DNA of 64,000 nt from Caballeronia glebae (GTDB taxonomy: Bacteria; Pseudomonadota; Gammaproteobacteria; Burkholderiales; Burkholderiaceae), in assembly GCF_001545035.1 (NCBI RefSeq), contig NZ_FCOJ02000004.1, forward strand, positions 62,001 through 126,000, read 5' to 3'. Below the pieces are notes generated by a model. The model had not been told where the DNA came from. It searched no databases and was given only the letters and a program-made list of their open reading frames with translations. Position 1 is the first letter of the stretch, and the number at the start of each line of letters is the position of its first letter. A program made the position numbers and the translations under genes. Below are positions 1 to 9,344 of this stretch, in pieces.

Positions 1-46
1 GTTCACAAGCGGTATTCTAGCCGCGCTACAAGTCAGGAGACGCCGA

Positions 47-478
47 ATGAAAACTTCGTGGTTTCTCAGGTTCTCGAATGCGCTGGCGCAAGTGGCGGGC
101 CACGCGTCGACCTTCGTCATCGCCGTGTTGCTCGTGATCGTCTGGGGCGTCTCGGGGCCGCTCTTTCATTTCAGCGATACATGGCAACTCGTCATCAATA
201 CGTCGACGACCATCGTGACTTTCTTGATGGTCTTCCTTATCCAGAACACGCAGAATCGCGATACCGCCGCGATGCAGATCAAGCTCGACGAACTCATTCG
301 CGCAATCGACAAGGCGCATAACGCGCTGCTCGATCTCGAAGAACTCGATGAGAAAGAACTCACGGTTTTTCGCAAGCGTTATGAGAAGCTTGCGCAAGAG
401 GCGCGCGATAACTTTCGCTCCGCGAGCAGCGATATCGACATGCCTTCTTTTCCGCAAGACGACAGGCGCGATCGCTAA
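47..478 (+). CDS. Low-affinity iron permease family membrane protein
   Basis: A 143-residue protein with two hydrophobic stretches (about residues 18-40 and 47-65), then a charged helical tail rich in Glu, Lys and Arg. The segment around TSTTIVTFLMVFLIQNTQNRD is typical of the low-affinity iron permease family (PF04120), here in a short bacterial form. The role in iron uptake is inferred from the family name; bacterial members are poorly characterised. A Shine-Dalgarno-like CAGGAGA sits about 8 bases before the ATG. The upstream region is cut off by the window edge. It stands alone, separated from the pilus operon by about 460 bases. Confidence 0.8.
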   Translation: MKTSWFLRFSNALAQVAGHASTFVIAVLLVIVWGVSGPLFHFSDTWQLVINTSTTIVTFLMVFLIQNTQNRDTAAMQIKLDELIRAIDKAHNALLDLEELDEKELTVFRKRYEKLAQEARDNFRSASSDIDMPSFPQDDRRDR

Positions 479-942
479 GCTTGCATGGCAAGACATGGAC
501 GAGCGGCCCGTAACATTTTTCTTGCGGGCTTCGCAAACTACGTGACAAAACCGGGTAATAAAAGGTAATCTCGCGTTTTCACGACGACGCGCGCGCTGCG
601 CGAGGCGTCTGGCCCCGGACTTTCATGGTCCGGCGAGCCGTTTCTTACGGATGCATTTCCCCAGGTATCCGCAAACGTTTTCTCGAAGTTTGCCCGAACC
701 GCGAAATTCGACCAAGCGTCCGCCCGACCGATCGGGCAAAAGAAAAAAGCGAAATCCACCCTCTAAAGTTTTTCAGTTCTTTGCCGACAAGAGCGCGCGC
801 AAGCCGTTTCTAAAGCTCGGAAAGAGGCCATTTCAGGCCTTTAATTCGCGAAGTTATTTCTTTCCACAATGGCTAGGATGTGTCCTGCCCGGTAATCCTT
901 TTTGCCGGGTCCACACCTACCCAAACCCTTGAAGGAAAGAAA
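479..942. other. Intergenic region upstream of the Tad pilus operon
   Basis: These 464 bases hold no convincing gene. They probably contain the promoter and leader of the pilus operon. A weak -10-like TAGGAT lies at 874-879 without a good -35 at standard spacing. A short hairpin with arms CCCGG (888-892) and CCGGG (905-909) sits just before the pilin ribosome binding site. Neither is strong enough for a firm call. Confidence 0.4.
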
Positions 943-1134
943 ATGCGCAAATTGATGAAGGCATTCGTGCGCGATGAGCGCGGTGTCAGCGCGATGGAAT
1001 ATGCAGTCCTGGCCGGCATCGTCGTGCTGGCGCTGGGCGCAATGGCGAGCGCGTTCAACAGCAGCATCAGCACGATGTTCTCGGGCCTGTTCAGCAAAGT
1101 CTCCTCGGCACAAAGCAGCGGCAGCGGCAGCTAA
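943..1134 (+). CDS. flp: Flp/Fap pilin component (Tad pilus major pilin)
   Basis: A 63-residue type IVb prepilin, the structural subunit of the Tad (Flp) pilus used for surface adherence. The leader MRKLMKAFVRDERG ends in the Gly where the prepilin peptidase cuts. The mature protein begins VSAMEY, with Glu at +5 and Tyr at +6 as in the Flp motif, followed by a hydrophobic helix (about residues 21-45) and a small Ser/Gly-rich tail. The start at 943 is preferred over an upstream in-frame ATG at 880 because GAAGGAAAG lies just before it and the leader then has normal length. It is the first gene of the tad locus; the prepilin peptidase follows after 87 bases. I see only one flp gene here. Confidence 0.93.
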   Translation: MRKLMKAFVRDERGVSAMEYAVLAGIVVLALGAMASAFNSSISTMFSGLFSKVSSAQSSGSGS

Positions 1135-1221
1135 TAGACGTAGAGACGTAGACCACTGGGTCGGGCGCCACTGTCCGGCTGAACGGATCACACCGCCCGC
1201 CCACCATAGAACGAGACCATC

Positions 1222-1731
1222 GTGCAGCTTCTGTCTCTTGCCATTCGCCTGATCGTGCTCTGCGTGCTGCTCTGGCTCGCGGTCATCGACGTGCGCTCCC
1301 GACGCCTGCCGACGAAAATCGTGCTCGCGGTTGGCGCGCTCTTCTTTGCCGACGCCCTCGCACGCCGCATGCCGCTCGACGATGTCATCGTGCATCTGCT
1401 GCTCGCAGTTGGCGTGTTCTTGCTCTGCGCCGTGTTGTTCGCGGTAAAAATGCTGGGCGGAGGCGATGCAAAACTCGCCTCCGTCATTTTTCTCTGGGCC
1501 GGCCTCGCGTTGTCCTTGCCCGCCTTAACCCTGATTTCGCTGATCGGGACGCTCGTGTCCCTCATCAGTCTCGCGACGCGCTACATGGACCCCGTGCAAC
1601 GGTTCATGCCCATGAGAGCGCTCGCGATGTTTTCCGGCGCACGCGGCGTTCCGTACGGCGTGGCCCTCGCGCTCGGCGGCGGTCTCGTGATCGTGTTGCC
1701 GGCGCTCATGCCTTTCTTTGCTATCCGATAG
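1222..1731 (+). CDS. cpaA: Type IV prepilin peptidase CpaA/TadV
   Basis: A 169-residue polytopic inner-membrane aspartic protease that removes the leader from Flp and the TadE-like pseudopilins. The two catalytic aspartates are visible: Asp23 in AVIDVRSRRLP and Asp82 in the GGGD motif at 79-82. The N-terminal methyltransferase domain of large PilD-type peptidases is absent, as is usual for the TadV class. About four to five membrane segments can be seen. The start is a GTG. It sits between flp and cpaB, the usual order in tad loci. Confidence 0.92.
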   Translation: MQLLSLAIRLIVLCVLLWLAVIDVRSRRLPTKIVLAVGALFFADALARRMPLDDVIVHLLLAVGVFLLCAVLFAVKMLGGGDAKLASVIFLWAGLALSLPALTLISLIGTLVSLISLATRYMDPVQRFMPMRALAMFSGARGVPYGVALALGGGLVIVLPALMPFFAIR

Positions 1732-1743
1732 GACGGCGCGCTC

Positions 1744-2706
1744 ATGTCCAACATCATCAAGTTCGCCGTGCTTCTGGTCGGCGCTTTGCTCATCGCGCTC
1801 ATCGTGCGCGCCGTGGTCGCGAGCGCTTCGCGCCCGACCAATCGCCCCGTTACCACCGAGAAGGTGCAGGTGAGCGCCGCCGAACTGCCTCAGGGTCTGC
1901 TCCTGCGCGACGAAGATCTCGCCTGGAAAGTGATGCCCGCCAGCCAGATTCCGCCCAACGCGATCATCTCCGGCGCGCAAGACGCGCCCGACATCAAGGG
2001 CGCGCTGTTGCGTCATCCGGTCGAGAGCGGCGCGGTACTGACCACCGCCGACGTCTTTCTGCCGAACGCGCCGGGCTTTCTCGCCGCGACGCTCAAGCCG
2101 GACATGCGCGCCGTCTCGGTCGCGGTCGACGACGTCTCCGGCAACGCGGGTCTGATTCAGCCGGGCGATTACGTCGACCTGTTACTGACGCAGCAAATGG
2201 AGCGCCGCACCGATTCGCCGGACCTCGCCGTATCGAGCGAAACCGTGGTCGAGCACGTGCGCGTGCTGGCCGTCGGCTCCGAGATCAAGCGGCCCAAGAA
2301 CAATGGCGACTCCACTGAGGTTGTCGCGCGCGCCCGCACCGTCACGCTCGAAGTGACGCCGCGCATGGGCGAGGTCGTCGCCGTCGCGGCGCGCCTCGGT
2401 TCGCTCTCGCTCGCGCTGCGCAGTTTCGCGACCGATTCGCGCGATCCGAACGCCTCGGCGATCGCCGCGGTGGCCGCATCGTCCGCGCAGCACGCACCGA
2501 TCTGGGCGGGCGATATCTCGCGCGCCGTGCGCGATCTGCCGCGCTCGCGTCAGACGCAGACGAGCGCGCCGGTTCACGTGCCCGCGCCCGCGCGCCCCGT
2601 CACGATCTATCGCGGTTCGGAGAAGAGCGAAGCCGCCGCGACGGTCGCGCAAGTCGGCGGTGCTTCGGACGGCGCGCCGCCGATTCCGACCGTGCCGGCC
2701 CGATAA
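1744..2706 (+). CDS. cpaB: Flp pilus assembly protein CpaB/RcpC
   Basis: A 320-residue protein with one N-terminal membrane anchor (about residues 5-27), then a SAF-type domain (roughly residues 38-105, with 'VQVSAAELPQG') and the RcpC/CpaB region containing 'AVSVAVDDVSGNAGLIQPGDYVDLLL'-like sequence. In Tad systems this periplasmic protein works with the outer-membrane secretin. The last 80 residues are low-complexity, rich in Ala, Pro, Arg and Ser. It starts 13 bases after cpaA and is followed by a 113-base gap before the secretin gene. Confidence 0.9.
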   Translation: MSNIIKFAVLLVGALLIALIVRAVVASASRPTNRPVTTEKVQVSAAELPQGLLLRDEDLAWKVMPASQIPPNAIISGAQDAPDIKGALLRHPVESGAVLTTADVFLPNAPGFLAATLKPDMRAVSVAVDDVSGNAGLIQPGDYVDLLLTQQMERRTDSPDLAVSSETVVEHVRVLAVGSEIKRPKNNGDSTEVVARARTVTLEVTPRMGEVVAVAARLGSLSLALRSFATDSRDPNASAIAAVAASSAQHAPIWAGDISRAVRDLPRSRQTQTSAPVHVPAPARPVTIYRGSEKSEAAATVAQVGGASDGAPPIPTVPAR

Positions 2707-2819
2707 GCATCGCCACGCATCCCGCGCGCCGATGCACAACGCAGCATTAAGCAGCAGTACGCGGCGCCGAATATAGAGCAGCAGCAAGTCACGGCAGCAC
2801 AGTGCCAGGATCGAATCTC

Positions 2820-4346
2820 ATGAGAACGCAGTTGGACTTGAGCAGCATCGAAAGACGGAGCGCGCGAATCGCGCTCGCGTGCGCCGGCATGCTGCTGGCC
2901 GCGTCCGTCCAGGCGGCGCAGCCGGTCATGTCCGTCAAGCCGGACAACGATGCGTCGCCCGCCATTCAGATCGCGCAGGCTCGCGTGCGCAATCCGGCGC
3001 TCGCACGGACCGCGCTTGCCGCGCCGGCCGCCGAGACCGGTCAGGGCGCGCTCATGCTCGACGCGGGCAAGGGCACGATGCTGCGCCTGCCCGAAGACGC
3101 GACTTCGGTGTTCGTCGCCGATCCGTCGATCGCGGACGTGCATGTGCCTTCGCCCAAGACCGTGTTCGTGCTCGGCAAGAAGAACGGCACGACCACGTTG
3201 TACGTGCTCGGCGCGGGCAACAAGACGCTGCTTCAGCGCACGGTGATCGTCGCGCGCGACATGCTCTCCTTGCGCAACATGCTCGCCGCGCGCTTTCCGA
3301 ACCTGAACCTGCAGACGAGCGCCGGCCAGGGCTCGCTGCTCATCGCGGGACAGGTGCCGACTTCCGCCGACGCCGACGCGATTCAGCAGGCCCTCACGCC
3401 GTATCTCGGCGACAAGGAAGTGCTCATCAACCGCCTGACCGTGGACCGTCCGCTTCAGGTGCAGTTGCGCGTGCGCATCACGGAAGTGGACCGCAACGTG
3501 ACGCAGCAGCTCGGCATCAACTGGCAGGCGCTCGGCACCTCGGGCAACTGGCTCGGCGGACTCTTCTCGGGCCGCGCGATCCAGAACCTGAACCAGCCGA
3601 TCGTCGGCGCGAACGGCGGCGTGACCTATCCGATCAACCTGGCGTCGAACAACGCGTTCTCGGTTCTCGCGGGCTTCAGGACGGCCAATACCGATATCCG
3701 CGCGCTCATCGACGCGCTCAATCAGGAAGGTCTGCTCACCGTGCTCGCCGAGCCGAATCTCGTCGCGATGTCCGGCCAGACCGCGAGCTTCCTCGCGGGC
3801 GGCGAGTTCCCGATTCCGGTCTCGCAGACCAACGGCGCGATCGCGGTCGAGTTCAAGCAGTTCGGCGTCAAGCTCGACTTCACGCCGACCGTGCTCAACG
3901 AGCGGCGCATCAGCCTGAAGGTGCGCCCGGAAGTGAGCCAGATCGACTCGACCGCGAGCGTGACGACCGGCGGCGTGACTGTGCCGGGCCTTTCGGTGCG
4001 TCGCGCCGACACGACCGTCGAGCTCGCGAGCGGACAGAGCTTCGCGATCGGCGGGCTGTTGCAGAGCAATACCACCGACATCGTCTCGCAGATTCCCGGC
4101 GTCGGTTCGATTCCGGTGCTCGGCAAACTGTTCTCGTCGTCGAACTATCAGAACAACAAGACCGAACTGGTGATCATGGTGACGCCTTATCTCGTCGAGC
4201 CGACCGATCCCGGGAAGCTGCGTTCGCCGCTCGACTCGCTGATCTCGCCGTCGAGCGATGTCGAATACAGCTTCCAGCGCAAGGCGGGCGCGCAGCCGTC
4301 CGCATCCGAACCGCGTCTCGTCGGCGCGGCCGGCTACGTTTATTGA
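2820..4346 (+). CDS. cpaC: Type II/IV secretion secretin CpaC/RcpA
   Basis: A 508-residue outer-membrane secretin that forms the pore for the Tad pilus. A signal peptide (about residues 1-33, ending in 'SVQAAQ') precedes a pilus-formation N-terminal domain ('GTMLRLPEDATSVFVADPSI'), a BON-like segment and the C-terminal secretin domain with 'EPNLVAMSGQTASFLAGGE' and 'VPGLSVRRADTTVEL'. I chose the ATG at 2820, which has CCAGGA about 10 bases upstream, over an in-frame GTG at 2802. It is followed closely by the cpaD-like lipoprotein gene. Confidence 0.93.
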   Translation: MRTQLDLSSIERRSARIALACAGMLLAASVQAAQPVMSVKPDNDASPAIQIAQARVRNPALARTALAAPAAETGQGALMLDAGKGTMLRLPEDATSVFVADPSIADVHVPSPKTVFVLGKKNGTTTLYVLGAGNKTLLQRTVIVARDMLSLRNMLAARFPNLNLQTSAGQGSLLIAGQVPTSADADAIQQALTPYLGDKEVLINRLTVDRPLQVQLRVRITEVDRNVTQQLGINWQALGTSGNWLGGLFSGRAIQNLNQPIVGANGGVTYPINLASNNAFSVLAGFRTANTDIRALIDALNQEGLLTVLAEPNLVAMSGQTASFLAGGEFPIPVSQTNGAIAVEFKQFGVKLDFTPTVLNERRISLKVRPEVSQIDSTASVTTGGVTVPGLSVRRADTTVELASGQSFAIGGLLQSNTTDIVSQIPGVGSIPVLGKLFSSSNYQNNKTELVIMVTPYLVEPTDPGKLRSPLDSLISPSSDVEYSFQRKAGAQPSASEPRLVGAAGYVY

Positions 4347-4356
4347 GCGCCCAGTC

Positions 4357-4743
4357 ATGAAACATGCACTTCGTCCGACCCGCTATTCGACACTCGCCGT
4401 GCTGCTCGCGCTCGCGTGCGGCCTTTCCGGGTGCTTCCAGCCGCCGCGCAACATGCCCAACGATTCGGTGATCGGTTATGACGGCACGGGTGCCGTGCCG
4501 CCCGATTGCGCCACGCTCTCGCGCCCCGCGATCCTGACCGACGCCGGCAAGCATCGCCCGTCGATGCAGTGGGGCTGCGCGACCTACACGAACCTCGCGG
4601 CGCAACTCGCGCATCCGGCCGATATCGTCGCGCCGCAGCCGCTCGGCCCCGCCGACGGCGCGACCGCCGCCAGCGCGATGCGCCGCTATGAAACCGGCCA
4701 CGTGACTCCGCTCGACAAGTCGTCGACGCGCGATTCGAACTAG
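4357..4743 (+). CDS. CpaD-like pilus assembly lipoprotein
   Basis: A 128-residue predicted lipoprotein. The signal peptide ends in the lipobox LSGC with the acylated Cys at 26. The rest contains 'GAVPPDCATLSRPAILTDAGK' and 'WGCATYTNLAAQLAHPADI', similar to the conserved part of CpaD/pilotin-like proteins ('GCATQ.NLAAMVANPADL'). By position between the secretin and TadZ it probably helps place or stabilise the secretin in the outer membrane. It is shorter than typical alpha-proteobacterial CpaD, so the family assignment rests on the GCA-NLA motif and gene order. Start ATG 4357 is 10 bases after the secretin stop. Confidence 0.78.
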   Translation: MKHALRPTRYSTLAVLLALACGLSGCFQPPRNMPNDSVIGYDGTGAVPPDCATLSRPAILTDAGKHRPSMQWGCATYTNLAAQLAHPADIVAPQPLGPADGATAASAMRRYETGHVTPLDKSSTRDSN

Positions 4744-4763
4744 CGCCTTCACGGACCGAGAAC

Positions 4764-5984
4764 ATGAGCACCACTGAGATCAGCTTCTTCAAAGGCAAGC
4801 AGGGCGTCCGGATTGCCGACTTCATCGCGTTCGTGGCGGACCGCAAGACCGAGCAGGTCCTGAAGAGCTTCGTGCTCGAACAGGCGATGCCGCATGTGCA
4901 CATCGCCGTGGGCAACGTGGACGATGCCATCGCGCATCTGTCGAAGATCGAGCGCTCGCCGCTCTTTCTGCTCGTCGACCTCGAAGCGTCGGTGATGCCG
5001 CTCTCCGACCTCGGCCGTCTCGCGGAAGTGTGCGAGCCGTCGGTGCAGGTCGTCGCGATCGGCGAGCGCAACGACGTCGGCCTGTTCCGCAGCCTGCTCA
5101 AGATCGGCGTGCGCGACTATCTCGTCAAGCCGCTGACCGTCGAGTTGCTCAAGCGCACCGTCAACGTGTCCGAGGGCAAAGTGAGCCCGGTGACGCTGGC
5201 GCGCGCCGGCAAGACGATTGCGTTCGCGGGCGCGCGAGGCGGCGTCGGCGTGACCACGCTCGCGCTCAATCTCGCGCGCTATCTGGCCGAGGACACGCAT
5301 CGCCGGGTCGCGTATGTCGACCTGAAGCTGTGCGGCGGCGCCGCCAACAGCATGCTCGGCATGCAGAGCAACAACGGCCTCGTCGACGTGCTGCAGAACG
5401 TGCATCGGCTCGATCCGCAATATGTGGAACGCACGCTGGTCTCGAACGGCAGCCGGTTGTTCATCCTCTCGGCGGATATCGACTACGGCGCGGCAAAGCA
5501 GTTCGAGCCGGGCGCGCTGCGCCGCGTGGTCGAGCTGCTGTGCGACAGCTTCCACTACGTGATTCTCGATATCGGCGATCCGAGCGGCCCGCTCGCCGCT
5601 GAAGCCTTCGACCACGCCTCGCGCGTGTATCTCGTCGCGGACCGCTCGGTGCATTCGACGCGCGAGACGATCCGCATGCTGCGCTATATCGAGGACCGCG
5701 ACAACAATCCGCCGACATCCGTGGTGCTCAACAATCCGAATGCCGCGAGCGCCGGCAAGGTGCAGCCGGCCGATTTCATGACGGCGATCGGCCGCACCGT
5801 GCTGCACGAAGTGCAGTTCGAACCGAAGGCGCTCGCGACCGCCGAGAACCTCGGCGAGGCGCCGGTCGAGCGCGCGCAGAACGGCTTCACGCAGACCATC
5901 GCGCGGATCGCCAACGATCTGACCGGTCAGCACGCGACGGTCGAGCGCACGTTCCTCAGCAAGTTCAAGCTGCGGAGGGCGTGA
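4764..5984 (+). CDS. cpaE: Pilus assembly protein CpaE/TadZ (AAA, MinD-like)
   Basis: A 406-residue cytoplasmic protein with an N-terminal response-regulator-like domain (about residues 15-130, lacking an obvious phospho-acceptor Asp pattern) and a MinD/ParA-like ATPase domain. The P-loop region at 155-165 reads AGARGGVGVTT, so both lysines of the usual deviant Walker A are missing, as seen in some TadZ proteins. TadZ localises the Tad machinery, usually at a cell pole. Its stop codon overlaps the start of tadA by one base (TGATG). Confidence 0.9.
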   Translation: MSTTEISFFKGKQGVRIADFIAFVADRKTEQVLKSFVLEQAMPHVHIAVGNVDDAIAHLSKIERSPLFLLVDLEASVMPLSDLGRLAEVCEPSVQVVAIGERNDVGLFRSLLKIGVRDYLVKPLTVELLKRTVNVSEGKVSPVTLARAGKTIAFAGARGGVGVTTLALNLARYLAEDTHRRVAYVDLKLCGGAANSMLGMQSNNGLVDVLQNVHRLDPQYVERTLVSNGSRLFILSADIDYGAAKQFEPGALRRVVELLCDSFHYVILDIGDPSGPLAAEAFDHASRVYLVADRSVHSTRETIRMLRYIEDRDNNPPTSVVLNNPNAASAGKVQPADFMTAIGRTVLHEVQFEPKALATAENLGEAPVERAQNGFTQTIARIANDLTGQHATVERTFLSKFKLRRA

Positions 5985-7408
5985 TGTTCGGGCAAAAGCA
6001 GGCGCGCGCAGAGCCGCCGTCCGAACTTCAGGACGGCGCGAACGGACAGCCGCCGAGCGAGGCGCCGCCGCTTTCGCTCGTGGAGAAGCAGGCCGCCGCG
6101 CCCGCCCCGGCGCCCACGCGCGCGCAGCCCTCGGACGGCAGTGAAACGCTGGTCCGCTCCGATCTCTTCAGGACGATCCGCGCGGGCGTGTTCGCGGCGA
6201 TGAATCCGTCGGCCGCGGTCGGCAAGACGCGCGAGCAGATGAAGCCGGCGGTCGAAACGCTGGTGCTCGACGTCGCGGAGCGCGAGCGTCTGAACATCAC
6301 GATTTCGGAGCAGGTGCAGATTGTCGGCGAACTGCTGAACGACATGTTCGGCCTCGGTCCGATCGAACCCTTGCTCGCCGATGAAACCATCACCGACGTG
6401 CTCGTCAACGGCCCCGATCAGGTCTGGGTCGAGCGGCACGGCCGGCTGGAACTGACCAACTGCAAGTTCCGCGACAACGCGCACGTGGTCAACGTCGCGC
6501 AGCGCATCGCGGCGGGCGTCGGCCGGCGTGTCGACGAAAGCAGCCCGATGGTCGATGCGCGTCTCGCCGACGGCAGCCGCGTGAACGTCGTGCTGCCGCC
6601 GCTCGCGATTCACGGCGCGTCGATCTCCATTCGAAAGTTCTCGAAGCGCAACATCACGCTGCATCGCATGGCGACGCAGGGCAACATGTCCGCGCAAATG
6701 GCGACCGTGCTCAAGCTCGCGAGCACATGCCGCCTCAACATCATCGTGTCGGGCGGCACGGGCTCGGGCAAGACGACGCTGCTCAACGCGCTGTCGCATT
6801 TCATCGGTCACGGCGAGCGCACGGTGACGATCGAGGATGCGGCCGAACTGCAACTCGTGCAGCCGCACGTCGTGAGTCTGGAGACGCGGCCCGAGAACGC
6901 CGAAGGTCTCGGCGCGGTGACGCAGCGCGATCTCGTGCGCAATGCGCTGCGCATGCGCCCGGACCGCATCATTCTCGGCGAAACGCGCGGCGCCGAAGCC
7001 TTCGACGTGCTGCAGGCGATGAACACCGGCCACGACGGTTCGATGACCACGATCCACGCGAACACGCCGCGCGACGGCATCACGCGTCTGGAGTCGATGG
7101 TGATGATGGCGAACGGCAACCTGCCGCTACTGTCGATCCGCAGGCAGATTGCGAGCGCCGTGCACTTCATCGTGCAGATCGAGCGCATGCGTGACGGCAT
7201 GCGGCGCATCACGCGGATTACCGAGCTGGTCGGCATGGAAGGCGATGTGATCATCACGCAGGATCTGTTCACGTTCCGCTACGACGCGAGCGCGTACAGC
7301 GAGGAAGTGAAGGGCGTTTTCGAGACCGCCGCCGTGCGTCCGGCCTTCGCGCAGCGCGCCGCGTACTACGGCCTGGAAGATGCGCTTCTGGAAGCGATGA
7401 AGCCATGA
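5984..7408 (+). CDS. cpaF: Tad pilus secretion ATPase CpaF/TadA
   Basis: A 474-residue member of the VirB11/GspE secretion ATPase family that powers pilus assembly. Walker [10 protein letters not shown] begins near residue 257, and the Walker B / His box region with '[26 protein letters not shown]' follows, with 'STIHAN'-like '[11 protein letters not shown]' after it. The first 60 residues are Ala/Pro-rich and not conserved. The ATG at 5984 overlaps the cpaE stop; a GTG one codon earlier is possible. The gene ends in an ATGA overlap with tadB. Confidence 0.95.
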   Translation: MFGQKQARAEPPSELQDGANGQPPSEAPPLSLVEKQAAAPAPAPTRAQPSDGSETLVRSDLFRTIRAGVFAAMNPSAAVGKTREQMKPAVETLVLDVAERERLNITISEQVQIVGELLNDMFGLGPIEPLLADETITDVLVNGPDQVWVERHGRLELTNCKFRDNAHVVNVAQRIAAGVGRRVDESSPMVDARLADGSRVNVVLPPLAIHGASISIRKFSKRNITLHRMATQGNMSAQMATVLKLASTCRLNIIVSGGTGSGKTTLLNALSHFIGHGERTVTIEDAAELQLVQPHVVSLETRPENAEGLGAVTQRDLVRNALRMRPDRIILGETRGAEAFDVLQAMNTGHDGSMTTIHANTPRDGITRLESMVMMANGNLPLLSIRRQIASAVHFIVQIERMRDGMRRITRITELVGMEGDVIITQDLFTFRYDASAYSEEVKGVFETAAVRPAFAQRAAYYGLEDALLEAMKP

Positions 7409-8379
7409 ACCTCGTCAACCTCGTCACCATCGCTTCGTTCGTCTGCGTGGTGCTGTTCGGCGTGATGATCGTCGTCGTGCAGGACATGCGCGACAACCAG
7501 CCGCCGTCGCGCATTCGCCAGCGCATGCAGAAGTCGTTCGCGGGTCACGGTACGAACGCGGGGCAGGCCAACAAGCTCGATCTCGACATCTTCCAGGTCA
7601 ATCGCAACGACAACGCGTTTACACGCTGGACCGGGCCGCGCTTGGCGCGCCTGCGCACCGTCGCGGGCGCGAACGGCGTGCGCATCGTGACCGTCGCGGC
7701 GCTCGCGGGCGAACTCGTCGCCGTGGTGATCAACCGCTTCGTGCCGATGCCGGATCTTCTGCGGCCGCTCGTCCTGATCGGCCTGCCCGTGCTCGCGCTC
7801 ATGCAGTCGTATCGCTTCCTCGTGGAGCGCTTTCGCAAGCGCTTTCTGGATGGCTTTCCCGATGTCATCGACATGATCGTGCGCGCGGTGCGTGCGGGCG
7901 TGCCGGTAACGCAGGTGATCGGCTCGGCGGCGAGCGAATGCCGCGAGCCGCTGAAAAGCGAGTTTCAGTTGATGGCCGACTCGTTGCAGGTCGGCCTCGA
8001 TCTGGACGAAGTGCTCAAGGTGACGATGCGGCGCATCGAGATCGCGGACTTCTCGTTCTTTTGCGTATGTCTGTTGCTGCAGCGTGAGACCGGCGGCCAG
8101 CTCGGTGAGACGCTGGAGAACCTGTCGAGCATCGTGCGCACGCGCCGCGAGATCCGCCAGAAGACCCGTGCGCTGACGGGCGAGGCGCGCATCACGACGA
8201 AGATTCTCGCAGCCATTCCCGTGATCATCATGGGGTCGATGTACGCGCTCAACCGCTCGTATCTGATGGTGCTGTTCAACACCGAAACAGGCAACAACCT
8301 GCTCACGTTCGGGGTCGTCTCCATCGTCATGGGCCTGATCGTGATCGGCAAGATGTCGAAACTCGATACCTCGCGATGA
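7405..8379 (+). CDS. tadB: Type II secretion system F family protein TadB
   Basis: A 324-residue inner-membrane platform protein. It has an N-terminal membrane helix (residues 5-27), a second pair near 90-130, a GspF-type cytoplasmic domain ('FPDVIDMIVRAVRAGVPVTQVI', 'ETGGQLGETLENLSSIVRTR') and two C-terminal helices near 265-315. It is the polytopic partner of the TadA ATPase. Both ends overlap neighbouring genes by four bases (ATGA), which points to translational coupling. Confidence 0.93.
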   Translation: MNLVNLVTIASFVCVVLFGVMIVVVQDMRDNQPPSRIRQRMQKSFAGHGTNAGQANKLDLDIFQVNRNDNAFTRWTGPRLARLRTVAGANGVRIVTVAALAGELVAVVINRFVPMPDLLRPLVLIGLPVLALMQSYRFLVERFRKRFLDGFPDVIDMIVRAVRAGVPVTQVIGSAASECREPLKSEFQLMADSLQVGLDLDEVLKVTMRRIEIADFSFFCVCLLLQRETGGQLGETLENLSSIVRTRREIRQKTRALTGEARITTKILAAIPVIIMGSMYALNRSYLMVLFNTETGNNLLTFGVVSIVMGLIVIGKMSKLDTSR

Positions 8380-9344
8380 ACCAGAACGAAATCGAAACCC
8401 TCATCAATCTGCTGATGCTGTTCGGCCTGTTCGCCGCGCTCGCCGTTTGGTGGGCGACCAAGCACGGCGGCACGCGCGGGCGCATCGCCGAGCGCGCGCG
8501 CATGGCGGCCGCCACGCATCGCAGCGACAGCGCCGCGGCGGCGCAAGACGACGGCGAAACGTCGACGCGGCGCGAGCGCGTGTTGCGCCGGCTCGCGCGC
8601 ATCGGCGACAAGATTCCGCTCTTCGATGCGAAGTATCGCCTCAAGCTGCAGAAGGAAATGGTGAAGAGCGGCTATCGCAGCAACCTCGCGGTGTCGATCC
8701 TGCTGGCGGTGAAGTTCTTCTGCGGGCTGGCCTGCGCGGCCGCCACCGTGATGCTCGGCTCGCGCATTCCGATGGTCGGCGCTTATCCGGCCGCGCGCGG
8801 CATCGCCATGCTGATGGTGTTCATCGTCGGCATGATCGTGCCGGAGTACGTGGTCGCGTTCAGGGCGTCGCGCCGCCGCAAGAAGATGGCCGGCTGCCTG
8901 CCCGATGCGCTCGATCTGCTCGTCATCTGCACGAACGCGGGCAACAGTCTGGGCGTGTCGATCCGGCGCGTCGCCGACGAGTTGAAGACGATTTGTCCGC
9001 CGCTGTCCGACGAGTTCTCGCTCGCCGCCGACGAACTCAAGCTCTCCGGCGACAGCACGCGCGCGCTCAACAATCTGGCCGAGCGCATCGATTTGCCGTC
9101 GATCCGCGCGCTCATCTCGACGCTCACGCAATCGATGCGTTACGGCACGCCGATCACGCAGGCGCTGCGCACGCTTTCGCGCACCGAGCGCGTCGCGCAC
9201 ATCGTGTCGCTCGAAGAGAAGGCCGCGAAGCTCGCGCCGAAGATGGTCGTGCCGATGATGCTGTTCATTCTTCCCGCCATCATCGCGATCGCGGCGGGTC
9301 CTGCCGTTATTCAGTTGCTTGCGTTCATCGCGGGAAACAAATGA
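8376..9344 (+). CDS. tadC: Type II secretion system F family protein TadC
   Basis: A 322-residue second GspF-type platform protein. An N-terminal helix (about residues 8-25) is followed by a charged linker, two membrane segments around 105-160, the conserved region 'LPDALDLLVICTNAGNSLGVSIRRVADEL' and a C-terminal helix ending in 'AVIQLLAFIAGNK'. TadB and TadC together form the inner-membrane core that links the ATPase to the growing pilus. Overlaps tadB and tadD by ATGA junctions. Confidence 0.93.
   Translation: MNQNEIETLINLLMLFGLFAALAVWWATKHGGTRGRIAERARMAAATHRSDSAAAAQDDGETSTRRERVLRRLARIGDKIPLFDAKYRLKLQKEMVKSGYRSNLAVSILLAVKFFCGLACAAATVMLGSRIPMVGAYPAARGIAMLMVFIVGMIVPEYVVAFRASRRRKKMAGCLPDALDLLVICTNAGNSLGVSIRRVADELKTICPPLSDEFSLAADELKLSGDSTRALNNLAERIDLPSIRALISTLTQSMRYGTPITQALRTLSRTERVAHIVSLEEKAAKLAPKMVVPMMLFILPAIIAIAAGPAVIQLLAFIAGNK

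Noticed and set aside
2607..4358. 583-codon minus-strand frame across the secretin gene
   Set aside because: Arg-rich antisense shadow of cpaB/cpaC with no recognisable domain.
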